DNA of 64,000 bases from Allolobophora icterica (GCA_963556255.1 OY744616.1:35882966-35946965); one strand, 5' to 3'. Counted from the stretch's first letter, positions 25,801 to 37,589 are shown. The notes: a model not told the origin generated them from the sequence alone. Numbers and translations are program-made.

Positions 25801-27254
25801 CTAGGGCCCCCAATTCTTTAAGGGCCCCCAAATCTTTAAGGGCCCCCAAATCTTTAAGGGCCCCCAAATCCTTAAGGGCCCCCAAACGAATTAACGTATT
25901 TATTTTCAATTATAAAAAATAAAAATTTGCGTTTTTTTACTAAAGTCTTTAAATCAAATTAATTCACATTCCTTGAAAATATCTTCTATAACTAATTATA
26001 ATTACCGTGCCAATAACACTCACAAAAACAGTTTCAAGTTCAACTTCGTATGCTTTTGCACTGATAGGCTAAACACCACCAGAGTCTCAGCCACTCAGTC
26101 TACAAGTTCAGAAGGGCCCCAAAATGTTTGCGCCTAGGGCCCAATTTTCTGTAAACGCGACCCTGATGGAAACCGCGTGTCTTGTTTGGCTAGTTGGAAT
26201 AAGGAGTGGACCAGAGAATGATGATCTTAACTTTATCCTGGTGGGATAAATCGTAAACGGAATGCTAAAGACAGCAAGGTAGCATCGTGCTAAGCCAACA
26301 AGTGCTTTGCATGCAAAGACAACAACCTTTTGCTTTTCTTTCAGAACGCAAAGTGGGAATGGGAATGGGTTGGTCTCCGCCCGTTCCGAAATCCACTGCG
26401 CCTGGAAACGGAAATCGTCCAATTCAAAAGTGGACCCCTCCCGGTTTGTAATAAAAACACAGCCGTATACTATAGCAGATATATAGGATAGAAAACGATA
26501 CGGTGAGGCAAAGAGACGCAAGGTATGATTAGGTATGATATGGTAAGTAAAGTAAGGTATGGTAACCTTTGGTAAGGTAGGAAAGGGCATAAAAAAGCCA
26601 AGTTAAGTTGAGGTAAGGTAAGTTATGATAACATAAGATAAGGTAAGATAAGATAAGATGATTATTATAAGACCGTTGATAACTTGACTTGACACCAGTC
26701 TTCTGAATTTTGCAAGTGTGAAACCGCGTTGAAACCATTGCAAATTAAACATCTAATACTATTTTATTTAATCTACCTACCTATTCCTAAGTGCTGCTTA
26801 AGTTATTACTCCTTGGGTTTATTCATTTATTCATTCATTTTTCTAGTGTAACACATCCTTATAAGGTGCTTACTTTAGATATCTAAGCCAGCTTAATTTC
26901 GTCAAGACAGACTGAACATGAAAAAACACTAGTTTAGACATATAGCCGAAAGCAATGGTGATCATCATTTCTTCGAACTCATCGTTGCCAAATGACTGGC
27001 CTCAGCAAATGATCCTGCTATAGCTGCTGCTGCTGCTGATGATGATTATGATTATGATGAGTTACTTTATCTGGCTGAAATAGAAATGTCATTATTTGAA
27101 ATAAACATGAGGTTTCTATATGTTTAAACAGGTTATCCACAACTACGGCCACAGTGGAGAGGGCGTGGGATTGGCCTGGGGAACAGCAAAACATGCCTGT
27201 CGATTGGTCTGTGAGCTCGTCACGGCGTCGACTCCAGCGATGGCAAAGCTGTGA
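19873..27254 (+). CDS. DDO-like: D-aspartate oxidase-like flavoprotein, copy A (10 exons, 344 aa)
   Basis: Exons: 19873-20075, 20545-20665, 22078-22163, 22468-22533, 23115-23169, 23795-23896, 24410-24471, 25384-25501, 26345-26443, 27132-27254; 1035 nt including TGA. The product should oxidatively deaminate D-amino acids with FAD, giving 2-oxoacid, NH3 and H2O2. Residues 11-16 are the GAGVVG dinucleotide-binding loop, followed by TTSDGAAG. Tyr228 (in VYIIPG) and Arg283 (in VGLRP) fall at the positions of DAO substrate-binding residues Y228 and R283. Residues 305-323 fit the DAO signature (VIHNYGHSGEG...GTA). GGTRQQGD favours DDO (D-Asp/D-Glu) over DAO, whose equivalent is GGIFQ. The C-terminus AKL is a PTS1, so peroxisomal. 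Intron 2 is GC-AG (AAG|GCAAGT); the rest are GT-AG. Length matches the family. The start ATG is conserved in all copies. Substrate preference is inferred. Confidence 0.95.
20275..20375 (+). mobile_element. LINE L-b 3' tail in intron 1 of copy A
   Basis: 'acttctatagcggcgatattgcgcc...gagtagagac...' ends in (TTGA)n. It is shared with intron 1 of copy B (31795-31908, tail expanded); copy C keeps only a short remnant near 43600. Confidence 0.55.
20874..21630. mobile_element. hAT-type non-autonomous element, 757 bp
   Basis: Terminal inverted repeats CAGTGTTGT / ACAACACTG. Perfect 8-bp TSD GTAATCAA (20866-20873 and 21631-21638). The interior is rich in 'aagtaaaagt' motifs on both sides. Copy C keeps the empty site (AGTAATCAATCA near 44116) and copy B a diverged one (32401). 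The 164-codon frame inside is not transposase-like. Confidence 0.93.
22824..22885 (-). mobile_element. SINE 3' end with (GTAA)n tail in DDO-A intron 4
   Basis: (AAGT)n followed by 'atattctttattttaaccagctgacaaaacgcac'. It is the same 3' module as 57305-57360 and resembles 15661. Confidence 0.5.
25763..26165. mobile_element. hAT-type MITE, 403 bp, with internal tandem repeats
   Basis: TIRs CAGAGGCGCGTTTAC / GTAAACGCGACCCTG (13 of 15 match). Perfect 8-bp TSD ATGGAAAC (25755-25762 and 26166-26173). About five copies of a 20-bp 'aagggcccccaaatcttt' unit lie at 25800-25885. Copies B (37273) and C (47868) have the empty site. Confidence 0.95.
26520..26665. repeat. GGTAAGGTA/ATAAGATAAG low-complexity tract
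   Basis: Repeated 'ggta(a/t)g' and 'ataaggtaag' words in intron 9 of copy A. A shorter version is in copy C (48975-49115) and is absent from B. It is rich in donor-like GTAAG strings. Confidence 0.75.
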
Positions 27255-27879
27255 GCCACTTTGATCAGAGTCAAAGAACAAAAAGAACGAATCATGGAGT
27301 AAAAATGAGAAAATCCTGGAAGTTTTCAAATTTTGGAATTGATCAATACTACGTGGCAACAGTCAAAATGGTTCTAAGCTTCAAAGGCACATGATATCAA
27401 GTTTGAGCCATATTAAACACATGAGTAAATATGGACACTAGAAGATTAGATTAGGTAATATCAAGGAGAAATGGATAAGAATTATGTTTAGCTCACAGAA
27501 TATCTCTGGTATATACTCTGCTTGACTTTTAATTCTTGTAATCTTTTCGGTGCAATACAGGACGATATGTGGCGACAATCATGCTACGAACACTGGCTTT
27601 AACAATGACTGCGATTAATTATCATATATTTGCAAAATGGCGACGGCGATAACGAACTCTCTAATAATTATGACAAGCTGTCAAATATTATTATGATGAT
27701 AATAATAAACTACCAATGTGACATAACTAAAGTCCTTTCCTTCACTTGGTGTCCCCACCGCAGCAGACAAGACGCAGCGCTCGTGAATAAGCTAGTGCCC
27801 TGTTTCTAAGTGGCGTTTAAGAAATTTCAAGTTTGCGATTACGATTATTAATAGGAATAATCACAATAGCAGCTGCTAG

Positions 27880-28110
27880 ACTAATTGCCGACTGAGAACG
27901 GCCATGACCGAGACTGGTTCTTTTGCTAGTATAGGTCCTGCATTGTGGAATCAACTTCCTCCTTCGGTCCGGGCTGCACTACTGTCTGGTGGTCCTGCCA
28001 CAGTTTTTCGTTATCTTAAAACTTGCCTTTATTTTCGAGGACTTTCGCACTGGGAGCGCCTCTGATTGGTGGGTACTGGGTAGAGGCGCTTTATAAGTTT
28101 TGAAATACAA
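27880..28110 (+). mobile_element. LINE L-b 3'-end fragment in unit 1 3' flank
   Basis: A frame at about 27916-28062 reads TGSFASIGPALWNQLPPSVRAA... and ends HWERL-stop: the C-terminus of a non-LTR ORF2, then a short 3' UTR and (CAATA)n. It is present at the same place in unit 2 (39405-39640) but absent from unit 3 (near 50330). Confidence 0.8.
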
Positions 28111-28757
28111 CACAATACAAATCCAATAGAATAAATAGGTCTATAACGATGACTAAGAAGAACAATATGACCATGATGTAACCATGTGTCTTCTTCTTTA
28201 AGTTCTCTGCCCTTCGGCAGGTTTCCGCTTCCAATGACGCCATTCCTCTCTTCGCTGTGCTCTTCTCTTCAGTACAACCACGCGTATGAGAGGCTAATTA
28301 TATTGATTGGAGCTGACGACCGCGATGACAAGAACAATAATAGAACGATAATAGTGGTGGGTCTACTACCATTATTAGATCAAACAATAGGCGATGACGT
28401 CACCCCTCCCTCCCCTCCCCGCCCGTACTACCGCTTAGAAAACATATAATAGAGAGCTGAGACAATTTGGAGATAGGGCGCACAAACAAAGGGAGCTGGC
28501 CCACACAAAGAAACATTTGCACTTACCACATAGCCAAATAGAACCACATACCAGTATGCATACGCATATATACGTTTGTATATGTATGATATCTGCATGA
28601 ATCAATAACTAACTAGTACAATTGTGTTGTTTAAGATACATATATATATACACGATAAATATATTGATATGAGCCAGACAGAAGGAGGGTATTAAACTAA
28701 AACTAACTTACCTGTGTATACTACTCTCATAATATATATTTATACATTTGATTACAG

Positions 28758-28762
<5 letters not shown>

Positions 28763-28806
<44 letters not shown>
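28763..28806. repeat. (TA)n microsatellite
   Basis: About 22 TA units. Shorter TA runs are at the homologous spots near 40218 and 60998. Confidence 0.95.
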
Positions 28807-28809
<3 letters not shown>

Positions 28810-29012
28810 GGGGCCGAATGTTGTCGGAATTCAATAGGTCACTGATATCGGATTCCTCAAGCACACTGGATTGCTTTGATGTAAAAAACTTCAAGACCGT
28901 GTATCTTTTTCTGGCGCTGCAGGGTGACGCTGTCCCTCTCCCTGCCTGCCTCCCTGCCTGCTCCCTTCCCTCCTTTACTCCCTCTCTCCTTTCTTCACCC
29001 CTCACTCCATAC

Positions 29013-29158
29013 TTAATGTACGGTAGGGTCATAAGCTGCATGGGAATATCCGCTGATCGATCTCCTTCTCGCTTCTCGCATGCTGGAGTTGATGCTGTCT
29101 TCGGTCTTCATCTCCCCAAAGTCTGTGCCGTTCAACGTATCCATCTGTGTGGGCAGCA
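29013..29158 (-). other. conserved flank block with minus-strand open frame
   Basis: On -, a frame runs MDTLNGTDFGEMKTEDSIN...SISGYSHAAYDPTVH-stop. The copy at 61217-61350 keeps the frame and differs by a 9-nt in-frame indel. Unit 2 (near 40400-40500) keeps only the MDTL.G start. It could be a last exon carried in the duplication, or coincidence; no family recognised. Confidence 0.3.
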
Positions 29159-30408
29159 CGGTAAGCTTTAGGACGTTTGACGGCTTCCAATTAAGTCTGC
29201 CTTTGACTCAGTAAGAGTCTATGTTAGGCCTGGCCACAAGGGCATGGTGTCCTCTTAGATATGCAGGCCCTGGAAGGTGCATGGCTGTGCACCTATACAG
29301 TATACATGGCCAACTTCACGTGGACATTGACCGCTAGCTGAATGTACAACTAGCTGATATTGAATAAGTTCATCTTAGGAACTCGGCTCAGCAGATTATA
29401 TTTCAATTTCGTAAACAATCGATCGGCAGACTTTGACAGTAAATTAACAGACGAAGGAGCTGGGTAATAAAAGAAAAATCGTAATCTGATGATATGCGCT
29501 ATCTTAATCTGTGGATCATATATAGTCTGGATCATATATAGCCTCAGCACAAACGTCGCGCTTAGCCTTGTCGTGTTTTAGGCAAACTTTGAACCACAGC
29601 TGCAAAGAACTTATCATTATCGTTCGTTGTAAGCAACTGTCGTTTCACCAGTCTATTAGTTTTGTTCAAGCAAACCTCATCTGTCTGAGTAAGTTTATAG
29701 AAACGTTTTGATAGAGAGAAGGATTATTCGGCAGCCTTACTGTTACTGGTGAACCTTAATGTTTGAATGCTATCAGTTTGCCGAATTTTATTTAACTATA
29801 TCCAAATCGTAATGGCGTAAATTTGTCCAAAAACCCTCCCAAGGTCCACTCAGCCCATATCATTCGCGAGATGGCGCGTTGTGAAAATGAGATGTAGGAT
29901 GGGCGCCTTGCAAGGCTGCCGTATACAGTTAAATTCGAATCCTGCAATAACTTGTGATCATCCGTTCATACTGATTTGTAATCATACTGCGTAATTGTCA
30001 GTTTCAAAATATGTTAAACGAAGATTATATACTCTGGCCTATATATAATACACTTCTTGCATTGATGTACAGTCCATCTCAATTATTGGGAGGCACGTGC
30101 CCCGGCTGCCCCTTCCCCGAATCTACGCCTATGGCAGTCATTCACTTTATTTAAATTTGGATTGCTATCTGTTTCCGGAAGAGGTCTGGTATCCACGTGT
30201 GCGGGAGTCCGCCGTTGGTGTCTGGTTAACTAGCTCAGTAATTAACTAGCTTGTTAACTAAATCTGTTTACTGATACAGTGCATTCTTTTGTTAACTGAT
30301 GTAATATACAACTGACATCAACATTTGGACTTATGCAGAGTCTCATTAGTAAGAACTAGCTCATTTTGGCAAACTGTCTTAAAACTCATTCGTTTAGATC
30401 TGTTAGAT

Positions 30409-30834
30409 CAGCGGTTTCAAAAGGTGGTACGCGTACCAATAGTGGCACGCCAGGTATCGCTAAGTGGTACGCGTAAAAATTCAAAAAATACAAGGTCATT
30501 TTCTATGAGTTTGTGCCCATCTTTCTTTGATTAGCTATTGACTATTGAAGTCACTATTCTACGTCCACCATGGGCTTCTTATTCTTTAAATTTTCTATGA
30601 TTTTATGCCCTCCTCACATTAACACTTTCTAATTGTGATTTTATTTTTCCTTTTTGTTGATACGATTACGTTCCTAAACTTATATATTAATTTTTACATT
30701 TGTCTTCCTACGGTCCTACGCCTATTGCAAAGGTGACTTCGCGCTCGCCTGTTGTTTTTGATCTGGTGCTGGTGGTGCACTACGTTCGATTTTTTACCTG
30801 GTGGTACAATAAAAATAAAGTTTGAAAATCGCTG
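30409..30834. mobile_element. hAT-type MITE, 426 bp
   Basis: Ends CAGCGGTTTCAAAA and TTTGAAAATCGCTG (imperfect TIRs), with subterminal GGTACGCGTA. Perfect 8-bp TSD TGTTAGAT (30401-30408 and 30835-30842). Unit 1 has the uninterrupted site near 19180. Confidence 0.93.
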
Positions 30835-31020
30835 TGTTAGATGGTTATAGGTGCAGCTGCCTGTGAGTGACAAAAATGCGCTATGTTAAGCGTACAGATA
30901 CATACATAAATTCATACATGCATACAAACACACATAAATGCACAACACATACATACATGTAGGCCTACATAATGCATACATACATGCCCTGTGTCTAAAG
31001 CTTCGAATTGACTTTCTGTT

Positions 31021-31350
31021 TAGCATAGGATTGGTTTCAAATTGGGGCTCACAGCTCAATAAACTTTAAACTCTGGCAAACCCCAATGCTTAAAATCAGT
31101 CCTCATTCTCCAGACCTACAATTATTCAACGAGGTCATCTGATTATCTTTATCTGGTCAGACCTAAAGCAAGAACTTTTCGTTGTGAACGAGCGTTATCA
31201 GTTGATGGACCTAGTTTTTGAAACTCTCTCCCTGTATCTGTCCATTCTGCTCAGTCGGACACGTCATTTCGCTTGCCACTTAAGATTTACCTCTTTCAAA
31301 TTGCGTAAATACCATAGGGTGTTTCTCTGCTTAACGGACTGTGACCTTCT
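31021..31350 (+). mobile_element. LINE L-a 3'-end fragment upstream of DDO copy B
   Basis: A frame at about 31155-31310 reads RPKARTFRCERALSVDGPSF, a stop (Trp codon mutated), NSLPVSVHSAQS, then LKIYLFQIA: the decayed C-terminus of a non-LTR ORF2. The fragment's 3' UTR is cut off at about 31347, next to the gene. Confidence 0.8.
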
Positions 31351-31849
31351 GGAGCTTAAACGACAGATTCAGTGCCAAATGTCATCGCAGCAGAGAATCG
31401 CTGTCGTCGGAGCTGGTGTCGTGGGGCTGAGTACTGCCGTTCAGATCCAGGCGGCTCTTCCGTCGTCCCAGCTAACGATAATCGCCGATCGTTTCAACCA
31501 GGAAACGACCAGCGATGGAGCAGCTGGAATATTCCAACCGAGTGGAGAGATCGTTCCTGGAGTTCAACTGGATCTGCTCAGGTGAGCCTGATTATGCTTT
31601 ATTCTGATTATGCCAGATACATACTAAGAATGATGTCATGTGATCTAACGGCGTGAATGAAAGGGAAATCAAATAGTCTCTTATATATGTGTGACGAATT
31701 TTAGTTTTATTGAATGGTTTTGGGAAATACTCAAACCTGCTCTTTACGATTGAATTATGAAAACGCAGATTTCTAATCTTAATCTAATCTCATGCAATGA
31801 CTTCCATAGCGGCGACATATTGCGCCTCTGAGTAGAGACCGTGATAAAT

Positions 31850-31851
31850 TT

Positions 31852-31904
<53 letters not shown>

Positions 31905-31908
31905 ATCA
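31850..31908. repeat. (GATT)n microsatellite in copy B intron 1
   Basis: About 14 GATT units, the expanded tail of a LINE L-b fragment. Copy A has about three units at 20358. Confidence 0.95.
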
Positions 31909-33344
31909 TAATGTCCAGGGCAACAGCCGATGGTCGCCTCCAGTAAAATCGAGATTTAGGCCTATGAAGTTTGTGCCAAAAACTATTAATTATTATAAAG
32001 ATTCATTCTGATTTCTTATCACTAGCTCTGTTGTTTAAATTTTTTTACGGTATTACAAATTTCATATATTTTGAGGTTATGTTTTAGACAGTGGACGAAA
32101 GATTCTTTCGCATTTTACAACGAACTTGCTCATTCGCCAGAGGCAGTTAATGCAGGCGTTTTTGAAGTCAGCGCATTTCATTTCTTTATCAATACTGACA
32201 GCGAAAAGGCGAGTCAAACAAATGTTGGTTAACTGAATCATGAGTTTGTTATGAAAAGACAAGGCGGAAGAATGTTTAGTTACACTGCGACAGCATCCAA
32301 CATCCTGTCAATGAGATAATTAACTGAGATTAATAGGCTGTGGTTGGTATTGCTTGTTTGAGAGCTGGCCCTGATAATCGAGCTTCAGACGCTGAACGTT
32401 AGTGATCAATCATTATGTAATTGTAGTTGAACATTTATATAACGCCACTCTAAGGGCAAACTGATCTGCGTTACCTTATATATGCTTCAATGTAATTAAG
32501 AACTAGAATACTACACCGGTTAGCAAAACAAAGCATAGCACACTAGAAGAGTCAGCAATATGCCATCCTTATTAACTGATCTTATGAAAAAATGAGGCGC
32601 TTACCTGAACCAACAATATCCATTGAACATAAAAACAAACAGAATGGGTTTTGAAACATTTCCTTGTACAGGTTACTATGTAGCCTACTATATGATACTG
32701 ACCTTTTAATGCAGCAACACTGAATTCGAAGTTCAACGGCTGTTCATGAACTCGTCAAAGACAAGAGCAGCGCAAACTTTGGACTGTTCAGTAAAAATCG
32801 ATCATTGATGAAGTTTGTCTATGATGATTTTTCAGAATCCCGTTATAAGGACTTCATACACGACTACAGACAATGCACCGAAGCAGAACACAAGATTTTC
32901 CACACACAGACAAAGCTCAGTGAGTCTTATGTCAAAAGAAAGTTTATTTTCTAGCCTGCATCACACTGCATTCAACTTTCCTTTAGTTTTCCTATTGTGA
33001 AACAAACATAAACCCTTGTTTGATTAATATTCCTGGCTTGACATGACCTGAAGCTTACTTTACCTTAACAAACTAACCTCAGATGACCCCGCGTTATCTG
33101 ACCCCAGCCATAAGTTTCTTTACGAAACCCGGACTAAGGCCCAGCCTGTAATGTAATGGTTTGCAACTAAACCTAATACATAGCGCTTTTACGTCTCTTA
33201 AGATTCCGTCGATACAGTATTTCCTGGTTTGATATTGACCTTGCAGCTCTGCGTTCCGATACACTACGTTAATCGTCGAAGGAAGATGGTTTCTACCATG
33301 GCTGATGAAGAGGTAAACTGTCATGGTCTATTATAATCGTAAAC

Positions 33345-33736
33345 TATTATATTCGTAAATAGAGATTCGTCACTTGACAAATCTGTCTTCGTTTAAGAAA
33401 ACTTTGAAATCACATATAATGAATACTTAGTTAAATATGTCATGCTACAGTGTCTTGTCAATTTTAGTTAAGCTTTCATCTAGGTAAGGTTATTTTGGAT
33501 TTCACCAGCTGTGTATGTCATATTTTGTTTCTCTACAGTGAAAAGAGGCTATAATATAAACGTTTATATTATGAGAAAGCCATTCGCTATTTGTTACTAT
33601 TGCATTTATGTTACATGGGTAACCCTGCTTAGTGGGCTTATAGCCCTTTTGGGTTACCATTTGTTGCCAAAACTTATCTGCCTTTTTTGTACACTGATTT
33701 TTGTTGTTTTGTTGTTTTTTTGGTTACAATAAATCC

Positions 33737-33770
<34 letters not shown>
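33345..33770 (+). mobile_element. copy-B-specific retroelement 3' end with (GATT)n tail
   Basis: Intron 4 of B has about 425 bp absent from A and C, between 'gtaaact' (33340) and 'aaactcgtaatcg' (33771). It ends in AATAAA and (GATT)n, as expected for a 5'-truncated retroposon. A short 'gtaaact/aaactcgtaa' repeat flanks it but no clean TSD was resolved. Confidence 0.55.
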
Positions 33771-35715
33771 AAACTCGTAATCGTTATCATAAATAAAAAA
33801 AAATATTGTATTGTATTATAACTTCAAATTTCTGAAGCGCTGCTCTAAAGCTAAGCGCAGGCCATCAGATCATTCACCAGCGCTGTGTCGTGTCATAGGG
33901 GTTCCGAAGGGATATCACATGAAGATCCGAGTCTGTTTGCCAGAAAGACCAGAGAGAGAGGAAGAAGAGTCGCTGCTGAGGCGGGTGTCGTTGACGAGGA
34001 AGGTAGAGGTTTGGATGGATTATGGTAGGAATTCTTGAAAAGGTGGGACTTCAATTTTGAGCGGAAAATCTGTAGAGTGGTACATTGAGGAGCATGAGGT
34101 AGATTGTACAATTCTCTCTCTGTCTTCAGTATTTTCAGTAGTAGTGCTAATACTATTAGTTTAAACAAGTGTTTTCCTCATCATTAGTTTTTAACTTTAA
34201 CATCAGAGCATATAAATTTCTTTCAAAGGTTTGAAGAGAAAGGAGGCCGGGTGGAAAAGAGGAAGCTCAAGACTCTTGAAGAGGTTGTAATCACCGACAC
34301 TAGCATTATTTCTTAGAAACATACGAACTAATGCACAACTTACGCCATTGTTGCCTTGAACATCTATGAAAATAATAGCCTTTGACTGGTCTGGCTTACA
34401 TAGGCTTGCAATGATGGGTGCCGCCTAAGGTATCTGATGAATATTATAAGAACAAGGCTTGCGTGTGGTGGTGAATGCTGACGTCTGTGAATAGGCTGTT
34501 TCTTTAGAAGATAAACAGTTGTTTGGAAAACGTGGTTGTCTAAGGCAAAGTTATCAAAATCAGGAGAGTTTCATCAATATTTTTTAATGGTCCCTAGCAA
34601 ACAGGGAGTTTCTTCCACAAGTGATATTCCGCTGAACTAGCGCGTAGATGCTGTTCGTAGGATAAGCTAGTGAAGGTGCATCATAAGCCTGCAGCCACAC
34701 ACCATATTGCCTAATTAATTCCAAGCAAATGCCAATGCAAGTACTAGTGCAAATCCAATCCAGATAATCGTCAAAAATGATATTGTTTTGTATTTTGGAA
34801 CTTGTAATTAATCAGGAAATAGATGAATTGCAAACGACTGGATAAACCTACCTCCAAATATACCATATTTTTTTTATTAAGTTAGAACCTCAGGAGCTGA
34901 ACCAATAGGCCTATTAAATACACTTAGAGCTTATACATGAACAGCTTTACTGTTTCAGTTGGTTGGACGTTTCGACATAGTAGTTAACTGTACTGGATTC
35001 GGAAGCGTTGAGTTGCTAGGAGACGAGAAAATGGTTCCAAACAGAGGCCAAGTCATTCGCGTAAGTCAGGAATACATCTAGACTGATCTATATTGATGAA
35101 TTTTATAGCGCTATTATAATATTGCACAAAGACATCAGTTGGTCACAATTATTACAGCTGTTGGTCCTTTAATTATTAAAATCCTAGATGCCACGCATTG
35201 ATTATATTCCTGGTTCCCCAAGAGCTATAACTGAGTCTTATAAGCATTGCTCTGGTTCCCCAAGAAATAGAACTCTTCTAGCATAACCAGTCTTTTCCCC
35301 AATAGCTAGAACTATTCTAGCATAATGAGCCGTATTAGCTTCTGGTCCAACCGGCTGAAAGTTTCTCCTGTAAATTACTGTTCCGTCCGATCAGTCTTGC
35401 AAGTCTTCTCGATTTCTAGAGAAGACATCTTTTCAACCGAATTATCCAACGTTCACTGTCTCTTTCCTTCAGCAGACAGAAAATTAACTGAATCACGAGT
35501 ACTTTTATTTGAATGAGACATCGTTTAGTGCCACGTGAATTAGAAATCGGCTCCAAAGTTGTTATTTATTGCAACCAGTAACTTACTAATTGCAATAGCT
35601 CAACTGTTTTAATATTTAAGGTAAAAGCTCCGTGGTTGAAACATTCGCTGATGGTCGATGATGATGTCTACATCATTCCAGGGTAAATCCTTTCTACCAT
35701 ATCAGTAGACTTTAA

Positions 35716-36319
35716 ACCTCGAATGCCCAAGGGAGGGTCCGACCGGATAACTTTGGAATGGCTATGAAATTGTAAAAATTGTTTCAGGACATCCTAAAGC
35801 CATCAGTTTGGCTTTGTATGATATATTTTGCATGATTATTTCCCACCCTGTACCTTACAACAATAGAATATACCAAGGAAATCCCAAGATATGCTGCTGA
35901 TGGTCATACTGGCACATGGTTTACCAGCCCACAAATAAATTGGTCAACACACGTTATTAGGCATCGTTGGACGGCGAATTCAACGCTGAGTGTAATACAG
36001 TTTGATCTACTGTAGTGTCTGCTTCCTATTCGAGGTTGTACAGGCCAAAGCTACATCCGTACAATTGAATACCTGTGAAAAATCCCGACATTTCAAAACA
36101 ATAGAAACTAGTATTAAAGTTAAAAAAAAGTTTCACCAGGTGGCGCTACTGTGAAATACCATACATCAGTCGATTGCAAATTCAATTTGGATTATAACAA
36201 GCCAAATCCCGTTACAATATTCAAATCCCTTATGCAGATATTGCAATGAAAACACTGGGGTCCGGTCGGACCCCTCTTGGGCATTCGTGTACCAAAAAAT
36301 ACCTTGGGCACTCGAGGGT
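35716..36319. mobile_element. piggyBac-like MITE, 604 bp
   Basis: Terminal inverted repeats ACCTCGAATGCCCAAGG / CCTTGGGCACTCGAGGGT, with a second inverted pair just inside (GGTCCGACCGG / CCGGTCGGACC). It is flanked by TTAA (35712-35715) and TTAG (36320-36323), consistent with a TTAA duplication with one mutation. Copy C has the single TTAA empty site near 46790. It lies in intron 7. Confidence 0.85.
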
Positions 36320-36419
36320 TTAGGATGGTACTCTTCCAAGAATCTCTACCTCGCCTGGTATCTTTGAACGGCTAGAAAGCTCCTCTGGCGAATTCCTAAG
36401 CAGAACTTAGCTTTTGTAA

Positions 36420-36815
36420 TTGTAATTAGTAACTTCTATTGCGCCGGTGCCTACTACCCAAAGCATTAACCGATGGCACGAAAAAACTAAACCATAATCA
36501 GGTCAACATCCAGAAGATCCGTCCGTTAGACGAAGAGGCAGGTTATGCTGGCTAAGCAACTTGTAAGAGATAAGTCTTAAGTTGAGAACGAAATTACATA
36601 GGCGACTGAGCAGAATGGACACAAGGAGAGAGCTCCAAAAACTAGGTCCATCAACTGATAAAGCTCGTTTACCAAGAACAGTTCTTGTTTTAGGTATGAC
36701 CAGAGAAAGATAATCAGATGACTTCGTTGAATCAAGATAAGTCTGGAGAATGAGGACTGATTTTTAAGTATTGTGGTTGGCCAGAGTTCAGAGTTTAATG
36801 AACTATGAGCCCAAT
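36420..36815 (-). mobile_element. LINE L-a 3' fragment, intron 7 of copy B
   Basis: Reverse orientation relative to the gene. On - it reads a decayed ALSVDGPSFWSSL-type C-terminus and the 'gccatcggttaatgc...accggcgcaatag' 3' UTR. It is shared with copy C (46885-47430) and absent from copy A intron 7. Confidence 0.75.
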
Positions 36816-37589
36816 TTCAAACTAATTTTGCTCTGCCCCGCCATGCCTGCCCTGCCTTGACCTTGGTATTCTTTTCTTTCCAGGAGAGACACGGTCGTTG
36901 TGGGTGGCACTAGACAGCAAGGAGATGCAGACCTTACTGTCCGAGCTTCGGATCGAGATCGAATTTGGGCAACGGCCTGCAAATACATCCCCAGCTTAAA
37001 GGTAAGCATGACCACATATTACCTTATGTTTTCAAATATTATTACTATTATTATCGTTACTTTTACTATTTTTAATATTGTTACTATTATAATTACCAAT
37101 TTATAACTTTTATTAAACACGCACTTTTATCGTGCTGATTTATGAATTCTTCTCCAAAAGCGGCGCAGGTTGCTTGGAGAAAGATTAGTCTTCAATCGTT
37201 TGCCATATGAAATAAGTAAAAGAGAATGATCCCTAAAAGCTCATGGTAATGAACTATACAGCGTGCGAGAAGAGGTGGAAACCACGTGTCTTTTTTGGCT
37301 TGTTAGAATAAACAGTGAACCAGACGAAGCTGCTCTTAACTTATCATGGTGGGCTAAAGCGTGAACGGAATGCTGAAGCCAGCAAGGTAACATCGTGCTA
37401 AGCCAACAAGTACTTTGCATACAGGACAGCAACCTTTTGCACTGGGCCCGACCTGGGAAAGGTAACCAGTGTCATTTTGAAGATATTAGCCTAAACGTGT
37501 AAATGGAGACCTCTGAGACAGCTGAAGAACAAAACGGACAAGAACATGGGCGCATCTAGATTCTGAGACCGTCGACTAGATAACAGTAG

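Larger units (their letters stand above)
17590..29200 (+). repeat. tandem duplication unit 1 (DDO copy A)
   Basis: The left edge is set by a block (near 17605 'gttaggcctggtcacaaggc') that recurs near 29225 and 40565. The right edge is where the same block restarts. It contains DDO copy A, its 5' flank and a 3' flank with a LINE fragment and a TA repeat. Edges are good to about 100 bp. Confidence 0.75.

Noticed and set aside
30085..30133. MITE-like end rich in CCCC and 'ctacgcctatg'
   Set aside because: Resembles the right end of a CATAGGCGTAG MITE, but the left end and TSD could not be found; probably a truncated remnant.
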